Shown: positions 23,601-31,688 of the stretch, piece after piece
Position numbering within the stretch: the stretch's first letter is position 1
How the letters are laid out: each line of letters opens with the position of its first letter
NCBI GenBank assembly: GCA_014607495.2
Contig: CP053153.1
Location: 7,936,001-8,000,000 of the forward strand
Reading direction: 5' to 3'
From: Carposina sasakii
Lineage: Eukaryota > Arthropoda > Insecta > Lepidoptera > Carposinidae
DNA: 64,000 nucleotides
Position numbers and translations under genes: made by a program
Notes under the pieces: model-generated
Database searches by the model: none
Seen by the model: only the letters and a program-made list of their open reading frames with translations
Told to the model about the DNA's origin: nothing

Positions 23601-24463
23601 TCTAGATTAGATGTTGAGTGTGATATGACTAATCTATCTGCTGCATGTAATTATATTATGGTTATATTTTATAGGACCCTGTACTGGATTATACTATTCC
23701 TATAAAACAACTAGTAAATTGGTTTGATGAAATAGTAGTTACAAGAAAACGTGAAGAGATTTCAATATTACTGAAAGAATTGATGAACAGATATAATCCA
23801 GATTCACACTTGGATTTACCTGATATAGCATTCCCAACATTAAATGGTAAGGTTCTATGATTTTAAAAGTAACCATACTTGCTTTGAAAAGTATACATTA
23901 TACTTATGTTGAATGTTAACTTTACAGGAAAATTAATTGAAACTGAAGAACAAGATGATGGTTCAGATGCTGATAAAGGAAATTCAAGTAAATCGCAAAA
24001 AGCCGAAAATAAGGAGTCAGAAGGACACACATTGACTATTTTAAAGCAACCAAGTGGAGATATTTTAGTTAAAAGAAATTTTGCAGATTCTTCTGAGACA
24101 ATACATTTACGGAAAACAATGCGATTGACTGGTGATGGTGAAAATAGGTCTATGGTGCAAATTAAGCAGGAGTTTCTCAAAAAAAGTGATAACGAAAATC
24201 AAATATTAATACCTATAAAATTACATACTAGTGACTTGGTTAAGGACATTCAAAATACCTTATTAGTTAATAAAAACAATAAAACTATGAGTGATAGAAA
24301 AAATAGTATACACAATCAAAATGTATCCAGTGTGAACTGTATTCGACAGAGTGTTAGTGATAGTGATGGCAACTCATTCCTCAAAGTAAATGCTAGAAGA
24401 ATAAATAGTAAACTTGATGATGTACATGAATCAAGTAAAAAATTCAAGAGGAATGAATGCTGA
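8600..24463 (+). CDS. SENP7: SENP6/7-type SUMO-specific cysteine protease (catalytic module)
   Basis: C48-family protease predicted to trim SUMO, above all poly-SUMO chains, in the nucleus. Exons: 8600-8630 (alternative first exon), 9211-9314, 9569-9770, 9970-10207, 10293-10768, 10892-11010, 11767-11876, 12244-12340, 17584-17706, 23675-23846, 23928-24463; all are GT-AG and in phase, giving 735 codons if started at 8600. Motifs: [15 protein letters not shown] and [14 protein letters not shown] open the catalytic domain; catalytic His in [13 protein letters not shown] (about residue 319), Asp in ILIFDSLAG (434), oxyanion Gln in IPQQNN (480) and Cys in [11 protein letters not shown] (487), so the triad is intact. 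An acidic loop (two exons, 350-427) splits the domain, as is usual for SENP6/7. The C-terminus is hydrophilic with a basic KKFKR patch. An ATTAAA at 24490 may serve polyadenylation. SENP6 versus SENP7 cannot be decided; the fly counterpart would be velo. Confidence 0.88.
8875..9063 (+). repeat. tRNA-derived SINE, 5'-truncated copy
   Basis: Starts within the tRNA-like head at the B box (GGTTCGAATCCCGGTAGG) and continues through the same body as the copy at 4537-4763, in the opposite orientation. Confidence 0.7.
11105..11317. repeat. MITE in SENP intron
   Basis: Imperfect inverted ends: GGTCATATCTGATGGAAC with ATGCGTCG on the left, and CGACGCATCTTCCG with TCAGATATGAACC on the right, about 210 bp apart. 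Confidence 0.5.
11636..11700 (-). repeat. Short LINE 3'-tail fragment
   Basis: Contains CAGTCCACTGCTGGACGTAG followed by GCCTCCCCCAGGGCA, the same sequence as in the longer fragment at 45311-45585. Confidence 0.6.
12395..12714. repeat. Dispersed repeat, left part, interrupted by Transib
   Basis: Begins ACTGGACGCCCGCGACTCC and is GC-rich. The family continues after the Transib insertion at 16629 and ends near 16708 with GATACGTTACATTTTTATTA. Another copy with the same beginning and end but a different middle lies at 51385-51686. The last five bases (12710-12714) are the CGGCG target duplication of the Transib element. Confidence 0.6.
12715..13083. repeat. Transib left terminal inverted repeat
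   Basis: About 365 bp. Reverse complement of 16262-16628 with only scattered mismatches visible by eye. Begins CACGGTGGGCTGAAAAACGG. Confidence 0.85.
13345..15477 (-). CDS. Transib transposase, RAG1-core-like, 710 aa
   Basis: A single open frame of 710 codons with no stop or frameshift. Transib transposases cut and paste DNA by a hairpin mechanism and are relatives of the RAG1 core. Visible landmarks: the first catalytic Asp in [16 protein letters not shown] (D307); the second in [12 protein letters not shown] (D407), followed by a Cys pair CYLC (C423, C426); paired histidines in [10 protein letters not shown] (H591, H596), the zinc ligands of this family; and the catalytic Glu in [17 protein letters not shown] (E618 by motif alignment to RAG1). 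The N-terminal 200 residues are Ser-rich with a basic KQKKRR patch, a likely nuclear signal. The C-terminus is strongly acidic. No RAG2-like partner is seen. The next in-frame ATG (MESLITNL, codon 7) is an alternative start. All triad residues are present, so activity is possible. Confidence 0.92.
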   Translation of the reverse strand: MILNQIMESLITNLDLFVLLKSETTSFNHEVLFGALVSRIGDCLSVEDQVTVKEFCRRFTRAALQRWQKSSRFLDNFRRLYGNWLQANIDWPSCVQTLVNRETIDDIHTISQEPSTSSSVSAVTSSSVGTMTKRSRKPFEDLGNKQKKRRSDDHTSEDSSELAYAAAARLKEEGHGDIASVIEYMMKNPEAAATISETLKKPVKKVVFTAEKALGLLLSLKLSKWQYITLREAAIREGANDIYPSYYKVQQTKLSCYPPNQSVSVTDSSARITLQALLDITVTRILQSLSDDVQNKQLKLISKWGFDGASNQSRYKQKMEGEQDDSSIFMTSLVPLKLTDGDNTLWTNPKPCSALYCRPVQFTFVKESEAVVIDHKRQMDDEIKDLIPTESSNNNRVTHHLMMTMIDAKVCTYLSEARSNASCYLCLAKPTEMNRLDVVTSKTVCSDVYEFGLSSLHARINCMECLLHIAYRLDFKQWAARSNEHKEMLQTRKKHIQDKFKDELNLLIDIVKQGSGTTNDGNTARKFFEFPNTTAAITGLDEELIKRFAVILQAITSGEKIDVNKFKDFSRKTAEKYVELYDWYYMSATVHKLLIHGADIIEKNDIVPIGALSEEASESRNKDFRRFRENHSRKRSRQDSNQDILNMLVISSDPLLSAQRPKLDSKRKLSFFGETLDLIQFQETEFEFLDVTNLDSDSELESDNENDENS
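15886..16154 (+). repeat. Retroposon inserted in the Transib element, with target duplication
   Basis: A 256-bp insert whose 3' end reads CAGTGGACTGTTATGGGC followed by TGATGATGATG, typical of lepidopteran LINE or SINE tails. The 13-bp AATATCCCACTGA occurs on both sides (15873-15885 and 16142-16154), showing target-primed insertion after the Transib copy had arrived. Confidence 0.75.
16262..16628. repeat. Transib right terminal inverted repeat
   Basis: Ends ...GTTTTTCAGCCCACCGTG, the reverse complement of the left end. Followed directly by the CGGCG target duplication. Confidence 0.85.
16713..17007. repeat. Dispersed repeat family copy
   Basis: Shares a long core (CGAAATTTATAGTG ... TAGACAGATATT ... 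GCAGAAAAACGCAGTC ... GAACGTTGACGACC) with two adjacent copies at 27962-28329 and 28327-28700. No protein domain is seen in it. Confidence 0.65.
17008..17397. repeat. MITE with about 85-bp inverted ends
   Basis: The left end (TACAGGATTAATTTTAAAAC ... TTGTTCTACGAGTTTT) and the right end are near-perfect reverse complements 390 bp apart. It ends 186 bp before the SENP exon carrying the catalytic Cys. Confidence 0.65.
18173..20276 (-). mobile_element. pogo/Tigger-like DNA transposon, internally reduced
   Basis: Perfect 25-bp inverted ends (AGGTAAAGGGCCCGATTATG...) with TA at 18171-18172 and 20277-20278 as target duplication. Interior copies of the end motif TCTCATAA/TTATGAGA lie near 18372, 18412, 18437 and 19836. 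Only the last part of a minus-strand gene is left, in three exons with good splice sites. TA duplication and the coding remnant suggest the Tc1/mariner-pogo group; the catalytic domain itself is absent, so the family is inferred. Confidence 0.65.
18593..19403 (-). pseudogene. C-terminal exons of transposon gene (coiled-coil protein)
   Basis: Three minus-strand exons join in phase: about 19403-19070, 19011-18928 and 18864-18593 (stop). The product starts acidic and Asn-rich, then turns basic ([17 protein letters not shown]), followed by CVGTSDEW and a long Glu/Lys-rich helix with heptad character to the stop. Such tails are common after the DDE domain of pogo-like transposases. No start codon or catalytic part is found inside the terminal repeats, so it is a remnant or an accessory exon set. 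Confidence 0.5.
20572..23553 (-). mobile_element. Composite mariner element with nested insertions
   Basis: The outer inverted ends CGAGGCATGCCTTTTAAG / CTTAAAAGGCATGCCTCG are flanked by TA. A minus-strand mariner is readable in pieces: leader 23520-23410; N-terminus 21938-21800 ([19 protein letters not shown]); catalytic-domain part 21520-21143 ([20 protein letters not shown] and [12 protein letters not shown]); and C-terminus 20703-20643 ([19 protein letters not shown] then stop). A plus-strand partial mariner copy (20703-20990) and a 1.46-kb element (21952-23410) are inserted into it. The transposase is not intact. Confidence 0.7.
21952..23410. mobile_element. Element nested in mariner, 9-bp target duplication
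   Basis: The ends are inverted copies of ATAGAAATATAACCTATAGA. GCTGTGACT stands on both outer sides (21943-21951 and 23411-23419). A 9-bp duplication points to Mutator-like or similar cut-and-paste elements. The interior has only short frames (for example 23371-23189 on the minus strand) without a transposase motif, so it looks non-autonomous. Confidence 0.55.
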
Positions 24464-25670
24464 AACTGCTTAAGTGGATGCTTATTTGAATTAAATTATT
24501 CTTAATTTAATTAAACTGTATAGATGTTCAAGAACATGTAAATATTAGTTATTAGTATTAACAATATGTATTTAATACTGTATTTTATAAACTTGTAAAG
24601 TAATATACCTACTTAACTTTCATCATTACACAGATGGAAGTAAAAATATTGTCTCTTTTGTTAAGTCTTGATAAGGATGATAATTAAAAAAAAAATACAA
24701 ATAAGTTGTCTTCTGTTTTCAAAGATTACTTTTAATATTGTGTTCTTTTTCCCTTAAGTAGCAGTAAACTTATTCAAAAGATGCCTAGAACGCAAAATGA
24801 ACACAAAATGCAAGCAAAGCCCGGTCATACAGTGATTATGTGAGGTGAAAGTGTTTAGGCGCGATTGGTCCAATCGTAAAAACAACAAATTCGCGATTAG
24901 TCCCAATTCACAATTGGTCCAAAAATAAAAGGATATGTATCTACTAGAGATGAAACGGATAGTGGTTTGGCCGGATACCGAATATTCGGCAAGCTACGAG
25001 GCCGGTGCGCTGGATATCCGGCTCTTTATCGTTTATAGTTTGATTTGAATTTATGCGCGGTGAACGGGATCGGAAGAAAAAATATTCGGGTATTGTGGGC
25101 GTTTGAATGTTGTCGCTCGCGTGATAGTTTGTGTTTGTTTCTCAGTTCGCTAGTTTATTCCATCGTTTTTTACTTGTCGTGGTTTTTTGTTTGATTAACA
25201 AGAAATGTCATCATAAAAAAAACATAATTTAAAAAATCCAAAAACCCGACTGCTTAAAAATGAACCAAATTAATGTACATAATAAAAAAGTATGTAGAGG
25301 GGCAAGAGGGTCTTGGTGTTTTGTAGGCGATGGGCTGACCACCTGTCACTACTATCCAAACTTGTACATCTCAACTATACCCTCAAAATTGGTCAGAAGT
25401 GGCACCATGTGGTTCTATTGGCCCTTGGTGCTCTGCCTACCCCGTAAGGGATGAAGGCGTGATTATAGGTATGTATGTAATAAAAAAAACTGAAAAGAAA
25501 AAAAACAACCAAAATATTTTATGTTCTTCAGTAATTGAAGAACATAAAATATATTGTAATGATCGTAACATAACAACTGAACAGCCAGGATCCATTGAAA
25601 TATTAGCTTGTCTGTAACTAAATAAGATTCAAGTTTAAAAATCTGGTCTGATGCAGTTATTACGTTTATA
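24464..25670. other. Intergenic, no gene seen
   Basis: 3' flank of the SENP gene. Short frames only (for example 25260-25454 and 25399-25617) without motifs. An imperfect palindrome AATATTTTATGTTCTTCAG / GAAGAACATAAAATATATTG lies at 25516-25557. Confidence 0.5.
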
Positions 25671-25672
25671 CA

Positions 25673-26268
25673 GGGTGTAAAAAGACAACAATGTTTTTTT
25701 AATACCTCGTATTCTTTGTAAGGTTACGATCATTTTCTTCTATGGAATCAACCCTGGGTCGCTAAAAAAAATTATGAAAAAATACTGTAATTTTATTGCA
25801 AGCAATATATTCCTTTGATGCGCAAAGTATAAATCTACCTACAAAACTAACATTATAACATTTTGACTTGGTAACTTTGAAAAAAAAATTTATAATATTA
25901 ACGTAACTTTGGACCTCAATATCTTGGAAACCTGTGGTTTCCCAGGGCTTCTTCCATAGAAAAAAATGATTGTGATGTTACAAAGAATACGAGGTATTAA
26001 CACGTTGACGGACAGTAGAAACAAGTGAAATTCGAAAATTGACACTATATGTTTTTGTAATTTTTAGAATATTAGAAGTATGGTTTTACTCTTTCTGCTT
26101 AAATACACTTAATTTTGATTAATTCAATACAGCCGCAGTGTCTAAAAACGACCGTTTCGTATTGGACGGCTATTGCCGTCATGTCACATAGTGAACTTGA
26201 ACTTGACGGCTATAGACGCAACTGTCCGTCAACGTGTTAAAAGAACAAAGTTGTCTTTTTACACCCAG
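25673..26268. repeat. Palindromic element, interrupted by a TTAA-site MITE
   Basis: The left arm CAGGGTGTAAAAAGACAAC ... AATACCTCGTATTCTTTGTAA pairs with the right arm TTACAAAGAATACGAGG ... GTTGTCTTTTTACACCC. The right arm is split by the insert at 26001-26236. Confidence 0.6.
26001..26236. repeat. piggyBac-like MITE at a TTAA site
   Basis: Inverted ends CACGTTGACGGACAGT / ACTGTCCGTCAACGTG flanked by TTAA on both sides (25997-26000 and 26237-26240), the signature target of piggyBac-type elements. Noncoding. Confidence 0.65.
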
Positions 26269-27117
26269 TATAGATTGACTAGTGCCACTTTTTATAAAGA
26301 TTTCATTATGGATCCCCGCGTCTACCTATAATCACGTCACTGACTAATAGGTACACTTCAAGAAACATGCTCAACATGCTCGGCAGTAAGAAGTTTTCGT
26401 CTTGCTGCTGTCTAAAAATTTATATGTGAGAATGGTTGTTACGCAACTTTCAATCGATATATATCCTAAACGGTTGGTCGAATCGAATGTTGAGAGAAAC
26501 CTAAAAATGATTTTTATATATATAAACTTCTTACTGCCGAGCATGTTTCTTGAAGCGTACATATTAGCAGTGTTGAGTAGGACATACAAGAGGCACTTCA
26601 TTTGTCCCGGACATGACGTCAAAATGTAAGAGTGCCTCGAAATTTTAAATTGTACTACTTCAATTTTCTTGTCGCGGTCGAGCTTGAACGGTCGAGCGAG
26701 GCAGGCAGACAAACGACAAGCACGTCACGTGATCACGTCACGGTCGTCGCGTCTGACATTTTGAGCGAGAGAGAAATATATTGTCTTCCATGCGAGGCGA
26801 GGCGCCATCGCCATGACAAAAGCACGTCGCGTCTGACATTTGAGGCGTCAGGAGGCGCGCATATTTCGTACTATAATAACTTCAAATGGTTCAGTCAGTA
26901 GGTACGCCTCGCCTCATTTGAAGTGGGACATTGTACTGGCTCAGGACAAAAAAGAGGCTACTCTTACAAACTCTTTTTCAAGTCGTGTCCTACTCAACAC
27001 TACATATTAGTCAGTGACGTCATTATAGGTAGACGCGGGGTTCCATAATGAAATCTTTATAAAAAGTGGCACTAGTAAATCTATACTGGGTGTAAAAAGA
27101 CAACTTTGTTCTTTTTA
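26237..27117. repeat. Nested palindromes (foldback element)
   Basis: The outer arms of about 115 bp (26237-26350 and 27003-27117) are reverse complements (CACTTTTTATAAAGATTTCA / TGAAATCTTTATAAAAAGTG). Inside lies a second palindrome 26351-26563 (ACTTCAAGAAACATGCTC ... GAGCATGTTTCTTGAAGC) and a third 26563-27008 (TAGCAGTGTTGAGTAGGACA / TGTCCTACTCAACACTACAT). No protein motif. Confidence 0.65.
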
Positions 27118-27365
27118 ACCGACTTCAAAAAAAGGAGGAGGTTCTAAATTCGTCTGTATGTATAATTTTTTTTTATGTACCTATATGTTCACCGATATAT
27201 TTTTTTGTTGGATAGAGTTTACTTCTGAGGTGGTCCCATTTTCACCAGGTCAGGATCTGATGATGGGATCTAGGAGAAATCTAGGGCAACCACCGAAAAT
27301 TGTATGCTCGTGTGGTGCTTTTGTTACGTAATCATGTCTTACTCAGGTATATGCTTCAGGGTGTC

Positions 27366-27960
27366 AACATCTAATGCTGCTGTGCTGATGATGAAGCTAC
27401 AGAACTCCTTGACGGTTAGGAGTTGGGAGACAGTACTGCAATTGGTAGATGAAAACTATTTAGTAGTATGTAGGGCTAACGTGTTACTTGAATCAACATT
27501 TGATGCTGCTGTGCTGATGATGAAGCTACAGAACTCCTTAACGGTTAGGAGTTGGGAGACAGTACAGCAATTGGTCGATGAAAACTATTTAGTAGTGTGT
27601 AGGGCTAGCGTGTTACTTGAATCAACATCTGATGCTGCTGTGCTGATGATGAAGCTACAGAACTTCTTAACGGTTAGGAGTTGGGAGACAGTACAGCAAT
27701 TGGTCGATGAAAACTATTTAGTACTTTAGTAGTGTGTAGGGCTGATGTGTTACTTGAATCAACATCCGATGCTGCTGTGCTGATGATGAAGCTACAGAAC
27801 TCCACATTACTGCAATTGGTCGATGGAAACTATTTATTAGTATGTAGGGTAAACGTGTTACTTGAATCAACATCTGATGCTGCTGTGCTGATGGTCAAGC
27901 TACAGAAATCCTTAAGGGTTAGGAGTTAGGGGACAGTACTGCAATTGGTCGATGAAAACT
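27366..27960 (+). repeat. 129-bp minisatellite with an open frame
   Basis: Five units starting at about 27374, 27502, 27631, 27769 and 27876 (spacing about 128, 129, 138, 107), each beginning ATGCTGCTGTGCTGATGATG. The first units are a multiple of three, so a frame stays open (27304-27729, resumed 27732-27929) and encodes a 43-residue repeat (AAVLMMKLQNSLTVRSWETV...). I do not recognise the peptide; it is probably repeat DNA rather than a gene. Confidence 0.6.
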
Positions 27961-27961
27961 A

Positions 27962-28700
27962 TACAGGATGTTTTTTTGTGGCCACCATTAACGAAGGGTA
28001 CTCTATACATCAAATAAAGTAAGTTTATGCCAAAAAAAAATTTTGAAAAAAAAAAATTAATTACATTTTCTGGCGAAATTTATAGTGTCTAGTGTTTATA
28101 CTTGTTTTTTTTATAGACAGATATTAATAATTTCTCGTGAAAAAAATCTTGCTACGCGCGTCTATGTGCATTTATGCAGAAAAACGCAGTCTATTTACTC
28201 AACTTTGGACCCTAATATTTTGGAAACCAGACACTTCCCAGGTATGCTTCCATGGAGAAAAATGATCGTGATGATGAGGAGATTACGTAGTTTTCGGGAA
28301 CGTTGACGACCAAAAATCAGCCTGTATACAGGATGTTTTTTTGTGGCCACCTTTAACGAAGGGTACGTATTCTATACATGAAATAAAGTAAGTTTATGCC
28401 AAAAAAAATGCTGGGAAAAAAAAAAAAAATTAAATTCCTTGATCGTGCGAAATTTATAGTGTCTAGTGTTTATGTTAGTTTTTTTATAGACAGATATTAA
28501 TTATTTTTCGTGAAAAAATCCTGCTACGCGCGTCTATGTGCATTTATGCAGAAAAACGCAGTCTATTTACTCAACTTTGGACCCTAATATTTTAAAAACC
28601 AGACATTTCCCAGGTATGCTTCCAAGGAGAAAAATGATCGTGATGATGAGGAGATTCCGTAGTTTTCGGGAACGTTGACGACCAAAAATCACCATGTATA
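27962..28700. repeat. Two adjacent copies of a dispersed repeat
   Basis: Copies at 27962-28329 and 28327-28700, both starting TACAGGATGTTTTTTTGTGG and ending ACGACCAAAAATCA. Same family as 16713-17007. The surrounding block 27118-28790 is bracketed by direct copies of AACCGACTTCAAA. Confidence 0.65.
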
Positions 28701-29210
28701 AACTAGCATCTATTTAAGTCCACAACGCATTAACACAACTAAAAATCGAGAAATAAACTGACTTAAAAAAAAAATTAACCGACTTCAAACTTTAACTAAA
28801 AAGCGATAAATAACGTAACTAATTTATCTACTTAATACATATTAAATATCTCAAATTTTTTAAATATTTACAACTTAATACCTAATACTTTAACAAAGCC
28901 ATCTTTAACTATTTAAATATTTAGAATTATCACTTATTTTTTGGAGTCGGTGCCAGAAAGTAGTTAGAATATTTGATAAGCGTATTTAAAAATCACTAAA
29001 TAGGTACACTAAAACTATTGTCCTAAAAAAATTCCAAATCCAAACAGCTTTTATTTACATTATAACAAAATACTTAATACTTAAGATCAAATATAAAATG
29101 GAATGAATAGAAATTTTGAAAATTATAATCAGAAATCAAATATTTAAAACAAACATTGCAACGAACTAAACGGCATGCCTGTCGCTCGTGAGTATTCGTA
29201 TTATACTCGT

Positions 29211-30050
29211 GTAATGTCATTACTAGACATAGGAGTTGTCGGGGCACGATCTGACATTTGCTAGGGAATGAATGCTGTTTTTTATCAACTTATCTAGATA
29301 TCGATATATCACTGCTATTTATTGGGTAGGTATATATCACAATGTCCAAAATCAAAATGTCTTAGCCCACAATATTCGTATTTAAAATAATAAGAAATGC
29401 CGACTATTCATGATTCCATAAATATTTAAAACCAAAAAGTTTAATTACCCACCCAACTCCAAAATTCCGAATTAAAAACTACTTATCCACTAATATTGTT
29501 TATTTAAAACATTTCAACGAGAAATTAAAAACGCATAGGTAGGTAATTATATATTTTTTAATGTTAGAAATTGAAGATGTTAGCTTTACAAACGTAACAC
29601 TTTAATTCTTCTTTAAATTGTATTGAAAAAGACAGATTTACAAACGTAACATTTTATATCTTCTTTAAATTCTACTAAACCTAAAAAGAAAAAGTGAGTC
29701 GCTAGGCAAATGTGACATTTGCCTTTTATTTTCACCATATTTTCACATAAATGTTGTTCGACTTCATCAATTATTACTGAAAATACTTCTATAGCCAGTT
29801 GTCGTGGAAGACCTAATGTTAAAGTTCTATTCTTTAGAATGTCCATCTAATAATTTAAAAAAGTACAAGTTGGTTAATATTATTATTTATATAATATTTT
29901 TGCAAATTAAAAGTAAGAGATAGAAATAAAAAGATAATTTTAGACACATGGAACATTGTAATTATCGATAAGTATGCATTTATCGATAAGGCAATCACTA
30001 GAAATATGACGTCATTGCCCCGACAACTCCTATGTCTAGTCATTACATTA
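29211..30050. mobile_element. DNA-transposon-like element with 35-bp inverted ends
   Basis: The ends share ACTAGACATAGGAGTTGTCG plus GGGCA in inverted orientation (29211-29245 and 30016-30050). Inside is one minus-strand frame (29846-29613, 77 codons) with two CxxC pairs, KGKCHICLA and IKCYVCKSV, which loosely recalls the C-terminal cysteine domain of piggyBac transposases. No DDE domain. Family uncertain. Confidence 0.5.
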
Positions 30051-30711
30051 CAAACTCATGCGTATACTGCGATAGTACCGCGCGTTCCGGCGCGTTCACA
30101 TTCCGTCTCGCTCACTTATTCTTATCTTCGGCATTATTCGGTAGGTCGGAGTGGGTCGGATATAGGATATGGTAACTTTCTTTAAAGTGAAGGAGTTGAT
30201 TCATATCCACCTCTGGATATACATATATCCGAGGATATAGTTGTGTCCGGAGTTACCCATGTCTATTTTGGATATGTTTTTTGTGTGGAAGGGGTATAAA
30301 AATAGCTAAATAGTGTACGATCATCGATTCAGAAATCTGTGATGCAGACCCACTGAATATAGGTATGTACTTATAAAATGTCAAAAATTCGGTAACAAAC
30401 ACCGCGAGATCGACAAAAGAATTTTATATAAGTAAGTACATTATAGTCAGGCCATTATCCCCCAGAGAGGTTGAGCATTTAGTGTTCTGTGTGTTGGGCA
30501 GAAGTGTACAAATTACACACCCACTTTTCACCAGTTAGCCTATTACATTCCACGTGGTGAGGGATGAGCCTACCGCCGCCGCCGATTAGATAGGAGTAGG
30601 TATCTTGAAGTCATTACCTACTTAACAACTCATATTTAGTACATAACGACACGTTTTGCTGCACCGTGTGGCGCTTCGCTGCGTCGCCCGCCGTGCTGCC
30701 AACGATTTTAC

Positions 30712-30971
30712 AAGTAGAGATGCTAACGCATAAGCCTGGATGGATACGCCTCGCGACATTGCAATGGGCCTCAGTCAGGGCGTACGCTAAACCTTGCGCG
30801 GGTGCACGCGCGCCTGTCTGTATTGAAATATAGTATGAGTGGCGACGGGTTTTCCCAGCGCGACGACCGAAGCGGACGCCCGCGCAATATTTTACCGTAC
30901 GCCCTCAAAGCGTTGCGCGTAAACAATGTGCGCGCAACGTGCAACCTCTTGATGCGTTAGCATCTCTACTT
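30712..30971. repeat. GC-rich MITE
   Basis: Perfect 20-bp inverted ends AAGTAGAGATGCTAACGCAT / ATGCGTTAGCATCTCTACTT, 260 bp in all. The interior is rich in GCGC and CGCG steps, unlike the flanks. Confidence 0.65.
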
Positions 30972-31688
30972 AGTTTGTGACCTCTTGTCTAGGTGTGATC
31001 ATCTGACCCTAAGCTTCAAAATACGAGAATGCAAAACTCGGTCCACGGACTTTACACCTATCCATCAGGGTACGGAGCAGACGTGCCCATTACTAGCACG
31101 AAAGAAAGAATGCTTTAACTTTACATCATTAAGTTATACCATGTTATAAACAATATAAGGTCTTTGTTGGTGCCCCGACAGAAGTACTGGAATAGTAATT
31201 AACTTATACTGTAATAGAAAACAATTTCTTCATGGGCTTATGTAAGTTGTTGTTGCAATTCTTTTTGATTTTGAGTAATTTTACACTCGTTTTTCAGGAT
31301 TTTCCCGACGTTTCCATTCATTATCATCCATCATAATTTAATTTTGATCATAAATTAAAGACAATGGCTGTATGGGTATAGATCTCCTTGCCTTTCTTTC
31401 GGGATAAACTAAACAAAAAAAACTAACCTACAAAAATATTCTGAATCTTTTGATTTATCTCGATTTTACAAAATAAAAGTTCTGTTCTGATTCGTATTTT
31501 GTGAGCTACGTTAGAAAACATATAATAATTTGACAATTAATTGGTGTTTGTTAAACTTAGAAAAAAGTTATATAGGTGTAGGTCGTAGAACATTATTTAT
31601 CTCGTATCTTACATTATCACAGAACCTATAAACCTCATTGCACAGAACACTTTATTGCGCTGTGTTTCTATTCCTATATCACTTTACA

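Noticed and set aside
26402..26901. Frames on both strands of the nested palindromes
   Set aside because: Mirror images produced by inverted repeats; no protein motif.
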